Positions 13,468-23,569 of a DNA stretch of 64,000 nt are shown one piece after another. Every line of letters starts with the position of its first letter. Positions within the stretch are counted from its first letter, which is position 1. A program made the translations under genes and the position numbers. Below the pieces are notes generated by a model. The model saw only the letters and a list, made by a program, of their open reading frames with translations. It ran no database searches and had not been told where the DNA came from. Location: NCBI GenBank assembly GCA_023653785.1, contig JAMKCH010035169.1:1-64000 (forward strand), read 5' to 3'. Origin of the DNA: Ophioderma brevispina (lineage: Eukaryota; Echinodermata; Ophiuroidea; Amphilepidida; Ophiodermatidae).

Positions 13468-13557
13468 TGACAACAACCACCTTCCCCTCAGAACCTGCTT
13501 GTGGGTGGAAAAAACATTGTGGTAGGGTCGTAATGGGGTAAGGGGGGGGGTCGCGAG

Positions 13558-13665
13558 AGGGGGTAGGTAACGATCGCTAGTGTATCCCCCTCTCACTTCT
13601 AGAGTGGAATACACTGCGTCTCGATAGCTATCTCCGCACTTCTTTTGCACAGTATCCCACTGGTA
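13558..13665. repeat. Internal complementary region (ICR) of the DIRS element
   Basis: The left half (13,558-13,598) is the reverse complement of the outer end of the left terminal repeat: GTGTATCCCCCTCTCACTTCT pairs with AGAAGTGAGAGGGGGATACAC. The right half (13,599-13,665) matches the outer end of the right terminal repeat read inward, for example TACACTGCG, CTCGATAGCTA and TTTTGCACA. The reverse complement of the ICR therefore reads right end then left end, the junction expected in a circular replication intermediate. In known DIRS elements the ICR lies just inside the 3' terminal repeat, as here. Confidence 0.8.
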
Positions 13666-13699
13666 GTCTCAGGCGGTGAAAGAAGGTACGTGGAGGTAG

Positions 13700-14760
13700 T
13701 CACCAGCGCTATCTTGTCCCGTCTCGCACCGAGAGACTCACCTAGAGCTCTTTACTGCGCTCACTACTACTGGCACCATTGCTGCAGTGCAAACATCCCC
13801 TCCCGCACTCAGAACGTCGCGCAGATAACTCTCTGAAACGTGGTTGCGGAACTCCACCTATAGTATCCAGGCTATCCTGGATTGAGGAGCTTTTGTAAAA
13901 TCCCAGAGAGGGTGAGCACGTAACATCATGGGACCCTAGCCCAAGACCGACCAAACCGTCGGGATGTTTTCGTTGTGCGCTTCGGATGGTCGCGGTAACT
14001 CGCTACTGTGTCCTTCGCTGCCGTACCTATGGAGGGGCCGTTGATGACATGCCGTTTGTCTGTCCGAGCCCTTTCTGTACCTCTAAGGTACCATTTTTAT
14101 AGCCCTAACCGGGCACCCGGGTTTCTCCGACCGTCCCACAGCTAAGGCCAGCTCCGGAGACACACGCGGGCGTGTGTCTAAAGACAGGGTCGATTCTTAT
14201 CGAGAAAACCACCGCTCGTGGGAGATGGACAACGCCGTCCTTCGCACCGCAAGTGAGCTTCGTCAATGGGACAAGGCATGTATCTCGGAACCCCGTCGCC
14301 CGTAAGCGCTGCAACTAGAATGAGCCCATCTTCCTAATCCAGGAGACTGGCCCCATCCAGTGGCTCGAATTCATCGGACGCTAAGAACTGTAGCACTAGC
14401 TGCAGATCCCCCTCCGGAACGAGTGAACGAACCGGGGGACGAACCGAAAACATGCCGAATCAGCAGATTCGTGAGGACAGGCTGTTTTTCGCGACTACTA
14501 TGGCCGTCTTGAAGCCCCGAAGGGAGCGCCCCAATCGCGGTGCGGGAGCACCTGACTGTTTGGGCGGCCCCGACCTCGTGAAAAATTTCCGTTAGGAAAT
14601 CCACCCCGATCTTCCCTACAGACGCAGACATCGGATCGATCTCCTCGATTGCGCACCATCTATAGTAACCGGTGGAGTCAGAATCGAAGATTCTATAGTT
14701 TTCGTTCCCGCCTTGCTGAGCGCGAGCGCGCAGCCTGTTTCATAAAGTCCCGCGCCTAGG
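13700..14760 (-). pseudogene. Decayed DIRS tyrosine recombinase region
   Basis: The frame 14,371-14,631 carries a segment (14,422-14,613) with VDFLTEIFHEVGAAQTV, then RTAIGAL, then PVLTNLLIRHVF. It follows the pattern of the recombinase N-terminal core in DIRS and Ngaro elements: a two-helix segment, a RSA/TAI helix, then a P-x-V-x-x-LL-x-G-x-F motif. In intact enzymes the R...HxxR...Y catalytic residues lie downstream. That part should fall at 13,700-14,310, where the frames 14,105-14,314 and 13,742-13,954 exist, but I could not place the catalytic residues with confidence. The region is broken by frameshifts. Its position between RT and ICR fits the DIRS order. Confidence 0.6.
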
Positions 14761-14841
14761 TTTTTTGGCGAAGTGGCAGACACCATGTGAGGAGCGCGGA
14801 GTAGCGCTCTGGGACGGACGTGTCGGCTGAAGGGCCGCTTA

Positions 14842-15111
14842 TCAGATCCCCAACCCCGCGCTGATGGAGAACAAGATGGTGTCCCCCACTAGCAGCTCCA
14901 GAAGCCGTGGAAACCACGGCTGAGCCGTATCCGACCCACATGGGGGGCCACCAACAGAAACCAGGCATTGTCGGACGGACCGAACTACCTTCTCGAGGAC
15001 TCTTGGTATCATTGCAATGGGGTGGAAATCGCGTAGTGCATGATCCCGAACCATTCCACCACCATTGCATCCCGACGCACGGCTCTGGGATCTTAGGGAT
15101 CTTAACTCCAT
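14842..15111 (-). pseudogene. DIRS segment between RNase H and recombinase
   Basis: This 89-codon frame contains FHPIAMIPRVLEKV (14,986-15,030) and QPWFPRLLELLVG (14,884-14,922). DIRS-group polyproteins carry a YAFPP-x-x-IPRVL-x-K motif followed about 20-25 residues later by a P-x-WP-x-Q-x-WFP-x-LL motif after the RNase H domain. Both occur here with the right order and spacing, with the first residues of each eroded. I regard this as strong support for the family call. The overlapping frame 14,756-15,070 is the same region read one base out of register. Confidence 0.7.
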
Positions 15112-15324
15112 GATTAGTACGCCGGAAGCTGGTGATTCACGGCGGGAGCGAGTAGGTCCAACGTGGGACGCTATAATAACCTCGGAAAACTTGACCGGCA
15201 GACTGCCGGCGGGAGGCGCCCTTCCACTGACGCCCCCTCACCTTCGATGGCGCCTGGCCCTTTCCCCTGTCCGGCGACCCAGTGCTACATTCTGGAAGAT
15301 TGCCCTTTGAGCTCCACTCCGACC

Positions 15325-15775
15325 AGGGGCCTCGACCTGGGACTGGCTTTGAAGGCCTAGCCCTCAAGGGAGCTGGTCTAGGGGCGGTCCGGTCGGGTCT
15401 CCTACCTGGTCTCGACCATGACCGTTCCTCCCCGACCGTGATCTCGACCTGGGACTGGCTAGAATGCCTGTCCTCAAAGGGAGCTGTTCTAGGAAGCGCC
15501 CTCTGTGGGTTCGGGGTGTCCGACCTGGGTTTCGATCATGACCTGGTCCTCCCCCGCCGTGAGCTCGCCTGGGACTGGCATATAATGCCTGTCATCAAGG
15601 GAGTTGGTCTAGGAAGCGACCTGGTCGGGTCTCGGTCTGGTCCGACCATGGGTCTCGACCATGACCTTGTCCTCCCCGACCGTAGCTCGACCTGGGATTG
15701 GCCTAGAATGCCTGTCAAGGGAGCTGGTCTAGTAAGCGACCTGGTCGGGTCTCCGACCAGTAGCCGTCGTCTAGG
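15325..15775. repeat. Tandem array A, about 4 units of 112-122 bp
   Basis: Units start at about 15,331, 15,443, 15,564 and 15,686. Each begins CTCGACCTGGGACTGGC (with variants), then AATGCCTGTC, AAGGGAGCTGGTCTAGG, CGACCTGGTCGGGTCTC and a CGACCATGACC block. The array starts directly downstream of the RT YLDD box on the minus strand, so it occupies the place of the RT thumb and RNase H. The 174-codon plus-strand ORF across it is only the repeat read through. The same unit makes up array B. Confidence 0.85.
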
Positions 15776-16290
15776 TAGACGAAGATTTTCCTGCCCTTCC
15801 GCCTGAGGACTCCGGCTACCAACCAGGTACCTGGACCTTTACGACCCTTGTGAAGGGCCTTGCGCGGCTCGACAGGCCGAAGTGCAGGACCCGGAACTTG
15901 TAAGCCACTCCTCCTAAGGTCAAAAAACGGAGCCATTCTGTAGGATTCGTGCATCTGGGACGTGGAGTATGCCGTCCCCTCAGATCCAATTGGCCCCCCA
16001 CCTCCCTGTTGGAGGACCCCAAGAACTGCTTTCAGGGTTTCCATAACGGAATGTGGAGGTCTGATGAACCTGTTCACAAAGGTTTCAGATTTAAGAAGGG
16101 CCTCCACTCCCCCGACTTCTTTGTGGTTCCGCCGAAGGTGGAATGAGCCCTCTTGATTGGATGCGAGAGGCATATCACAGCACGTTTGGCCACCAAAGCA
16201 GCTATCTCCTTGCAGTATCGCGTCCCGCGTGCCTCGTCTCTTGTAATAGGGGGTGACCCTCACTCCCTCTGAATGGGGGAGGGCAGGCTA
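15766..16290 (-). pseudogene. Decayed DIRS reverse transcriptase
   Basis: Two overlapping minus frames carry the palm. Frame 15,715-16,263 has FIRPPHSVMETLKAVL at 16,021-16,068 and the catalytic box FVYLDD at 15,766-15,783. Frame 15,816-16,022 has RFLTLGGVAYKFRVLHFGL (from about 15,929) and then PFTRVVK, ending near 15,837. In DIRS and Gypsy RTs these belong to one chain: a hydrophobic FLxFxGxxYxFxVLPFGLs segment ahead of the LDD box. Here a frameshift separates them. An upstream K-K-S-G-x-W-R-P-like block near 16,090-16,150 is also out of frame. The catalytic Asp pair is intact as DNA, but the gene is broken. Confidence 0.75.
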
Positions 16291-16399
16291 TGAACTCTGT
16301 GCTGTCCCTTGGGTTACCACATCTAGGACCTAAGGGTCCGAGGTCACTGCCAGCCACTCTCCCCGAAAACTCCCATAACAAGGAGAAGCATCGGATAAA

Positions 16400-16760
16400 A
16401 TATAGAAATGGGAAGGGGGTAGCAGAGAAAATGTGGATGGAGGTGGGAGAGGTTATCGTCAGGGAAGAGATGAAGGATTTGGGCAATGTTGATTGGGGAA
16501 GGGAGTAGACTATGGGGCGGTGGGTGGCAGGGTATTAGTTGAAAGTATTGTAATAAGGGAGGAGAGAAAAAGAAGAAAAAAAATGGGGGGAGTAGGTCGG
16601 GGGGAGAGGACGGGGAGAAAAAGGGGTTTTGTTGGGAGCGTGTGTGGAGGGAATGGAGTGGAGAAGGTTAACAAAGGCATTTTTTAAAGGACAAGTTATA
16701 GAGGGGGGATGGGAGTGGTGGGAGGGAAGGGGGAGAAGGATAATCGAAAAGAGGTGATAA
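16400..16760 (+). repeat. Purine-rich stretch inside the DIRS element
   Basis: The plus strand is almost all G and A with few C over about 350 bp. It separates the RT from the upstream proline/arginine-rich frames. The ORFs here on either strand reflect the skew and have no recognised domain. Confidence 0.5.
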
Positions 16761-18964
16761 GGAAGCGACCGCCTACTCCACTTGGGGCAGATTGCTGTGT
16801 TTTGGGTAGGTCATAAGCTCCCTTTCGGGGAGATGACCCGCCTTGACCCCCTCGGCCCTTGGGCTGGCCTCGACTTTTGCGTTTACCTCTAAGCCTCTGT
16901 CTCTTACGGCTGTGTTTACCCGCCGCTTTAATTATACAAACCGCCGAGCGACCTCCTGGTTCTGGGGGGCTTGATGTCCCGGGTAGGGGGTAGCGGCTGC
17001 CTGAGCTCGCCGCATTGAGGGTCCCGAGGCTTTGGGCCTCTGCTTCCCCCCCGAAAGGGCCTGTCGTTTCCTTCTTTCCTTGCTTGCCCTGAGCGCCTGA
17101 GGACAAAAACGTCTTTTTGTCGCCGAGTCGGCCTTCTTTTCGCTCCAGCTCTTTAGTCTGGAAGGAAGGCCACTGACCTCCGAAAAGAGGTCTTTCCCCA
17201 GGGGCGCCTAGAGCATTGCACGGGAGTCCCGTGAAGTTCAAGGCTTTGGCGACCAGCTGTCCGTCTGGATCTCACCGACCTGGCCACTATACGAGCGAAA
17301 TGCTCAGCGACCAGGTGATTAAGGTCAGACACCACGTTTGAATTCGTCTATCAGTGGCGGGTTTGGAAAGCGACCTGTCCGTCTTTCCCGTCAGGGACCG
17401 TTCCAGGTGGGCGAAAACCAACTGCTGGGCGTTGATCGAGCGAAGGGCCGTCCCTAGCAAGGGAGTCCAACCTCGCAGCTCGCCGCCCGCTCCTTATCCA
17501 TTGTTTTGAAACCGGAATGGGGTCGGGGGCCGAGGATTTACCCCCAGTGCCCTCAACCCCTGGGGGGCGAGTCTGAAGGGTAACGTCACCTCGATTTCCG
17601 GTCCAGGTCATCTCTGCCGGAAGGCATGCTTCTGGTCACAGCGGTGAAAAAATTCAGGAAGGGAGAGTCCTCTTCCCCTCCGGGAAGGCTGTCCTAACCA
17701 GGGGATCCTGTCCACCTTCCCTCGGTGTGAACCCGAGTCAATGGTGGTCTTAAGTTCCCTTGACAGAGGTATGAACGGCATTGAGCTCGGAGGCTTTGGC
17801 GGACGGGCCTGTAACCCGAGATCTGACCCACCTGCGGGGGAGATTTAAACTCGAGCCGCAGCGCGGCGTCCGAGAAGGACCGCCGCGGAAAAAATGGCGG
17901 GCGAAAACTCTCGGGGTTAGCAAGACGGTCTCGCAGCTGACCTTCAACCGACTCGTAAGACGATGGCGGGGACCCTGTATGGGTCGCCCCCAGGCTCTGC
18001 AATGGCTCTCGTAATCCCATGCGAAACGTTCCTCCGGCCTCGGCTTCTCCGGTGAAGTGCCGGTGGATGACGCTCCTGGTGGTGGAGGGTCCTCCTCGGG
18101 GACTGCGACCCGGGGGGTGCGGTCTCCGGCGGAGGGCGTGAGGCCGTTCGCAGTTCGGAGGAGCCTGCAGAGTTGACGCCCTGTATGCCAAGCATGCCCC
18201 CAGGGTGATTCGACCAAGGGGCAGGAACGGCTCTGCGGCTGTGTGTCCGATTGCCTGTGTTCCTTTTCACCACTTTGTGGGAGGCATGAGGAGGCAGGTA
18301 CACGGTTCACCGTGAGGGCCTTGCCAATTAAGGGCGGGAACGGAGTTAAGCTCGGACCCCCAACCCTTCTCTCGTCTAGGCCCTTGTGTGGGGCCGACGG
18401 AGGTTGGGGTGTTTATCTCCCGTAGACGTTACGGTCGGAGGGAGGACCAGGTTTGGTCACTAGACGTGGAAGGTTGCACGCTAGGATCTATTAGGTATGG
18501 TCGGGACTGGTTCGTCACCGACAAGATCGACGCTGGTCCCGTCCTGGAATTATTCCGGGCGGGAGCGATTGACACGAGGTTCGGGTCCACCTCACTTTCG
18601 ACATGCCTGTGTCTGGTCGTTTGTAGGGGTGGGAACGTCGACCAACCATCCCCGACGGAGGAGCGGGAAGGGTATCCTCCGTCGGAATCAGCGCCATCCT
18701 CTCCCCTTTTTGAGGGAGGATGTGGACGCCGACTATCCCCCGAAAAGAGCTCGCTTTCGCTAGCGTCAATGCTAATAGGTTCATCATGAACATGTGGGAG
18801 GCGGCTATTTTCTTAGCCGGCGAGCGCAGCTCGTTCGGGGCGAAGCGTGCGGTTTTGGCGGCAAGGGACCTCCGGTCGGCTCTAATCCAGCCAGGATGAG
18901 GGAGAGATGACCATGACAGGGGTTCTGCCAGCTGTCGCGATAGATTAAGAATACCGTTACCCAT
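16696..18964 (-). pseudogene. Possible gag-region remnants of the DIRS element
   Basis: Several long minus-strand frames lie where a DIRS gag ORF is expected, upstream of RT: 16,696-17,241 (181 codons), 17,694-18,191 (165) overlapping 17,750-18,310 (186), and 18,515-18,964 (149). They are rich in Pro, Arg, Ser and Gly, with a basic KRQRLRGKRKSRGQPKGRGG-like stretch in the first. The high GC content alone lengthens frames, since stop codons become rare, and I recognise no gag motif. The call rests on position and composition. Part of 17,153-17,335 (LNHLVAEHFARIV) looks helix-like but is unassigned. Confidence 0.3.
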
Positions 18965-19064
18965 TTGGGGTGAAGGGTTTGGGTCTCCAGAAGGAGGCAG
19001 ATGGTTCCCGGCCTATTGGGGAAGACCTGAGCCTGGTCTCGGCCTGGGTCCCCGGCTGGATCAA

Positions 19065-19620
19065 GAAAATCGACCTGTGGCTGGCTTCAAAGCCGCCTCG
19101 GGAGAGCTGATCCAGGGTTCACCCTGGTCGTGGGTCAGTTCTGAGGGGGGCTCCACTCACGACAAGGCGCTCGACCGGGAATGGCTTTTGGAATGCTGCC
19201 CTCCAGGGAGAGCTGGTCAGGGAGTGCGACGGACGGGTCTCCGACCTGGGTCCTGGCCTGGACCGCGTCATCTCCGACCGTGAGCCTCGACAGGGACTGG
19301 CCTCCTTGAATGCCTGTCCTCAAGGGAGCTGGTCTAGGAAACGACCTGGTCGGGTCTCCGACCTGGGTCACCCGGAACTGGGCATCCCAGGACCGTGAGC
19401 TCGATGGGCTGGGCTAGAGAGTCCGCCCGCGTGGGGGCTGGTCCAGGGATTACCCTGGTCGGGGGCTTAAGCGGGGTCCCGACCTGGTCCCGACCTGGGC
19501 GCCTGCTTGACCGTGAGCTCGACCGGGGTGGCCTTGGGGGCCTGCACTCGAAGGGAAATGGTCCAGAGAATCACCGTGGTCGGGGAGCTCCTCGACCCAC
19601 AGTGCCGTCGGGCGCCCTTT
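19065..19620. repeat. Tandem array B, about 5 units of 101-118 bp
   Basis: Units start at about 19,069, 19,170, 19,286, 19,400 and 19,518, beginning with variants of CTCGACCGGGACTGGC. The best-preserved unit (19,286-19,380) shares TGAATGCCTGTCCTCAAGG and GAGCTGGTCTAGGAA with array A, and has the same orientation. Units here are more diverged than in array A. The 78- to 100-codon ORFs across the array are repeat read-through. Confidence 0.8.
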
Positions 19621-20464
19621 GGGTCGGCCTTTGGAGGCCTGACGTTCGGTTATTTTGGACTGCATCTCCTTCTTGTCCTTCGACCTGCGCAGCTTAAGCT
19701 GGTGGGTTGAACCCGGGGGATCCTTCTTTGAGGGACCGCGCACCAGGGGAGTTCTCTTTAGAGACCTCTTCAGGAAAGAAATGGAGATCAGACAAGGTTG
19801 CGGACGTCAGGGTGGTCGAGGGGGAGCCTTGGGTCATTCCCTCTGCTGCTTTCCCCGTTGGGGGCGCGCTGAGGGAAAAAAGGACTCCCTGGTACCCGGG
19901 CGAGAGTGCTTCGTCGGAGAGACAAACATGGGGAGATTGGTTCCCCTTAGTCCCTTATGACGGCCTCCCAGCACTAGGTTCTCACGGGACTTGGCCTTTT
20001 GGCCTTGAAGGATGTCCTACGTACTCAAAGGCTGCCACTGCTCGTCTGTCCACCTTTCATCGAGGTGCAACCGGGTCCGGTGGCATGTCCTGCACACCGC
20101 CCACAGGGCGTGGGGGTCCTGCTAGACAGGAACACTTGCAGTTTGCATTGTGCTTTTTTAACTTGGTTGAGTCCATATTGGTGTTGCCTGATTGAGGCCT
20201 ATCTGGAAATAGAATTAATGAAATTAACAGGAATTAGTACCCGGGAGAAGAAAGAGAGGGCGAGGGGTTAGGTACCCCCCAAAAAATAAACTGGGACCAA
20301 GGACCCGACCCCGAAAGAAACTCTAACCATCGACCGGGAGCCCGTGGGTGCCCTTAGAGTTCCCGCCGATGGAAGGGGCCCCCTCCTCCACTGTAAGCCC
20401 GACGGGAGAGAGAGAGACCCAGAAAGTGTCCCGACCTCGACCAAGTCCCGACTATGTGAGGGGG

Positions 20465-20715
20465 ACGGGGGAATAGGGGAGGACTTCCTATGTAAAACTC
20501 GATCATGGGATGGTCTGGGGCGGTAAAGCCACGACCTTCCGCCTCAAGTTATAGGCATCCAGCTACCCTTCATCCCCACGGGACTGGGTGAAGGGACAAG
20601 GAGGAGGGGGGGTCAGGGGTGGACTCGCTACGTGTGAACCCGATAATGGGATGGTATGGGGCGTTTTAAAAGCCCCGACCTTCAGCCTCGAGTTATAGGA
20701 ATCCAGAGACCTTCG
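20465..20715. repeat. Imperfect 141-bp direct repeat inside the DIRS element
   Basis: GATCATGGGATGGTCTGGGG at 20,501 recurs as GATAATGGGATGGTATGGGG at 20,642. The similarity continues through CGACCTTC-GCCTC-AGTTATAGG and -ATCCAG, giving two units 141 bp apart. Flanked by C- and G-rich low-complexity sequence. Confidence 0.75.
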
Positions 20716-21729
20716 ACCCCCCCCCTCCCCCGCGGGACCCTGAAGCAAATACCAGGGGGAGGGGGCCGGGATCGAGGGGGAAAAAGGTCCCCCACCTTCC
20801 CGAACTCAAAGGGAGAACCTGGCCCGCCGGGGCCAGAAAAAAACCCAGGACCTGAATTAGGAGAATACATAATTTGAGCCCACTTCCAGTGTGAGGAGGG
20901 GGAGCCAAAAACACGTTAGATCACGTCCCAACCCAAACTAGTCGATGGGGAGGACTCTCGGTAAAAAATTCCCAACTAAGTGGCATTTGGTCCCATTTTG
21001 GGGTGACACCCCAATCTGACTCAACCTGCCCCGGGCCCACCCAAAATCCCTCCTACGGGGACCCCAGGAACCCCCACAACCCTAGGATAGGCCCCGGGGT
21101 GGGGGAGGAAGTCCCCGGGGGCTACAAGGCCAAAAAAACAAAAATGATTTATGGAACCACAGGCGCACCATAACATGAAAAGTAAAAAACAGGAAATCAG
21201 CATGCCTGGAAATGACCGATCAGGATCTTTTTTACCATACCTAAAAAAAATTCATATTTTGGACCAACGGCATATAATAAAAACCACCGTTTTTAGGCAC
21301 GACGGCTTACCATACAAATATTCAACATGGCGGTATATACGGCTAGAGTTTGTGGACACTTTTCCTGGCCCTAGCTTGATCAATTTAACAGGTGGGAGAA
21401 GGCTGTAAAATCAACCGTTCTTCAGGAAAAAGGAAAACGTCTCGTCAGAAAATCGGAGGATAGAAGTGGATTATACGAGGGGACCGCACAACTCTCGGGC
21501 TAGGATGGCGGTCTCTTACATGTATTACAATTTTTCCGATATACGGCGAGATAAAAACATCGAAATTACATCTCTAAACTCGCCCGAATAACACAAAAAT
21601 CTTTAGGCGACGTTTGGGCTAAGGATACGTTATGTTGCTCGAATTGACGTCTCGGTCAGTTGCAGCTATTTGCGGAAGATGGAAAGATAGTCCCGGTAGA
21701 GGCATACTGACCAGACGATAAGCATGCTC

Positions 21730-21938
21730 CATTTGGAGAAACAATTTGATAAGGTCGACTCACTGCGCATGGCGGTGAGTTGCCCGAATAATAGTGCGCG
21801 CTATCGAGCGGACTTAGTTTCGCGGTTAGGCGAAATTTTTAATGTGGTTTTTAAGAGGTTTATGGTTCGGGCCAAGAGACATTTGTGCAAACGAAGGTCG
21901 AGGGAGGGTAGCTATCGAGAGCGCAGTGTATGCACACT
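21730..21938. repeat. Right inverted terminal repeat of the DIRS element
   Basis: Reverse-complement partner of 13,258-13,467. The outer end is set at about 21,938 from the ICR, whose right half matches the sequence GCAGTGTAT and further inward but no further outward. This end is the 5' end of the element if the coding strand is minus. Confidence 0.8.
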
Positions 21939-22220
21939 GATCTGCATAAATTGTAGCTTATAGTTAGCCAGTCGTGAGTGCGCTATTACGAGAAATCATA
22001 GTCGTGCGTGGCGCATTATGCTACGTCATGCTCCCGGTTTACGTCATGAATGCGTGTTTTTTAATTGCATAATTAAAAAAATAGGCTTATCGAAACTGGT
22101 GGCGCTATCACCATCAAAAACGAAATCTGTCTGGGGGCATTTGTACACAGTGTCAACCGAATGATGAAAAGCATTGCGCCTTCTGCGGGCAAAACCGTCC
22201 GGGGAATGAGTGTGTGAAAG

Positions 22221-22462
22221 CATCGCATCATTTCCGGGGAATGACGTCCAGTGCAACGAGGAACATCGCGTCATTTTCCGGGAAGACGGCCAAGGTGCAA
22301 CGAGAAACATCCCTTAGCGGCATTTGCCGTAAAAGACGGGCCCAAAGGCAACGAGGAACAATCGCGTCATTTTCCCGGTAAGACGGACCAGATGCAATGA
22401 GGCGCATCGCGTCAGTGCGCGGACAAAAATAGTTGTTGACGGCCGAGAGCAACGAGAAACAT
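22221..22462. repeat. CpG-containing minisatellite, about 5 units of 43-55 bp
   Basis: Units begin CATCGCGTCATTTTCCGGG and end GCAACGAGGAAC or GCAACGAGAAAC. Starts are near 22,221, 22,264, 22,308, 22,359 and 22,405. The third and fifth units are diverged. The minus-strand ORFs of 88 and 90 codons here are repeat read-through. Confidence 0.75.
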
Positions 22463-23569
22463 TTCCCGACCGGTACCACGTTTTCGTTTTGGCATCTCAT
22501 GCCTCTGGGCCGTGTAGAGGTTAACTACATCAAGACATAATTGAAGGAGGAAGTTTTGAAATATTGGAGGGAAATTTTGCACCCTTGGAGGGAAATTTGG
22601 ATTGTATTCAGGGAAAGGGAAATTTGGCATTTTTTCCAGCCATGCCAATGACAGATTTTGCGATTCGCAACATCCCCCCGGCTAAAGGTGCAATGGGGAT
22701 TAAAAGGGCCTCTAAAAATGCATTCTTCAAAAATCTGTATTTTGATATAACTTTTCAGCTTAAAAACTTAAAATACATTTTGCTATTGTGTATGATCTAC
22801 TCTGACTCACTCTGTACACACCTTGGGGGTCTGTGCCAGATCCCACAATATTCATCTCACCCTGTTGCTTACCTTTACTGTGTGGTCATTTGAAATGGAA
22901 CCATGACTCTGCTTATTCATAACATTTAAAAAAGAAAATCATAAAATAGTAACCAGTGATTTTAAAGTCAAACCTGAAAAATCATGCTCATTATTATCAT
23001 GTCGGTCCTCTTCGAGTTGAGTGACACTAGCTAGTTTTTGTCAGTTGATATTAACTCGGCATTTTATAACAATTGTGAACAACCACATTTTGATAGGCAA
23101 TTTCATATTTGATTTTTAGTAGCTCAAAAAACCAATTAACCCTAGAACAACTAAATCTCACCAAAGATCACGTGTTAATTGAGAAAAAATGCACTAAGTT
23201 CAAAAAGTAGCGATGACGCCATCCAACCAAGACAGATATGGGCACGAAAAGCGTGGCCGGGCAGCGACACCGCCGTAGTGTGCTATCCGGGTAATGGGGA
23301 TGGGGCCCTAAGGCCATGGGTGCGAATCCAACTGGAGATTTGCGACTTTTCTGTCCCATTTCCCTCACTCATTATGTTCATCCCGGGAGATAGGCTAGAA
23401 AACGATGTGGGTTAGGTTAAACCTTTAAAATAAACCTTAAAAAGAAAGCTGAGTTAAAAATATCAAATAGATCTAATCTAAGCAACGGTTTAGAACATAT
23501 TAATCAACCAGTCACAAAACTATCTTTTTATTCTCAATAACTGCAATACCATGTTCTTCTCTTTCATAA
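22463..23569. other. Noncoding interval
   Basis: No gene or named repeat. The segment 23,245-23,340 ends in a GTGCGAATCC that resembles a pol III B-box, but no A-box at the right distance convinced me. Confidence 0.45.

Larger units (their letters stand above)
13258..21938 (-). mobile_element. Decayed DIRS-type tyrosine-recombinase retrotransposon, about 8.7 kb
   Basis: A GC-rich island in an AT-rich setting, bounded by inverted terminal repeats of about 210 bp (13,258-13,467 and 21,730-21,938). The minus strand carries, in the expected order, a proline/arginine-rich upstream region, a reverse transcriptase with a YLDD box (15,766-16,074), the conserved segment between RNase H and recombinase (14,884-15,033), tyrosine-recombinase sequence (14,422-14,613), and then an internal complementary region (13,558-13,665) next to the 3' terminal repeat. 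Inverted terminal repeats plus that internal region are the hallmark of DIRS, as opposed to Ngaro/PAT elements, which have split direct repeats. The coding blocks fall in different frames with stops, so this copy cannot move. It is longer than the usual 5-6 kb, in part because of internal tandem arrays. No target-site duplication was seen, as expected for recombinase-mediated insertion. Confidence 0.8.

Noticed and set aside
15282..15806. 174-codon plus-strand ORF, the longest frames of the window being in this island
   Set aside because: It reads through the 115-bp tandem array and repeats itself at about 40-codon intervals. GC richness lowers stop frequency. The supported coding strand is minus.
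18300..18420. Segment suspected to be 5S rRNA-like because of a GTTAAGC-type word
   Set aside because: The surrounding bases do not follow 5S rRNA, and no internal control region could be aligned.
23178..23345. Possible tRNA or SINE head on the plus strand
   Set aside because: A B-box-like GTGCGAATCC is present, but no A-box at the right spacing and no body or tail.
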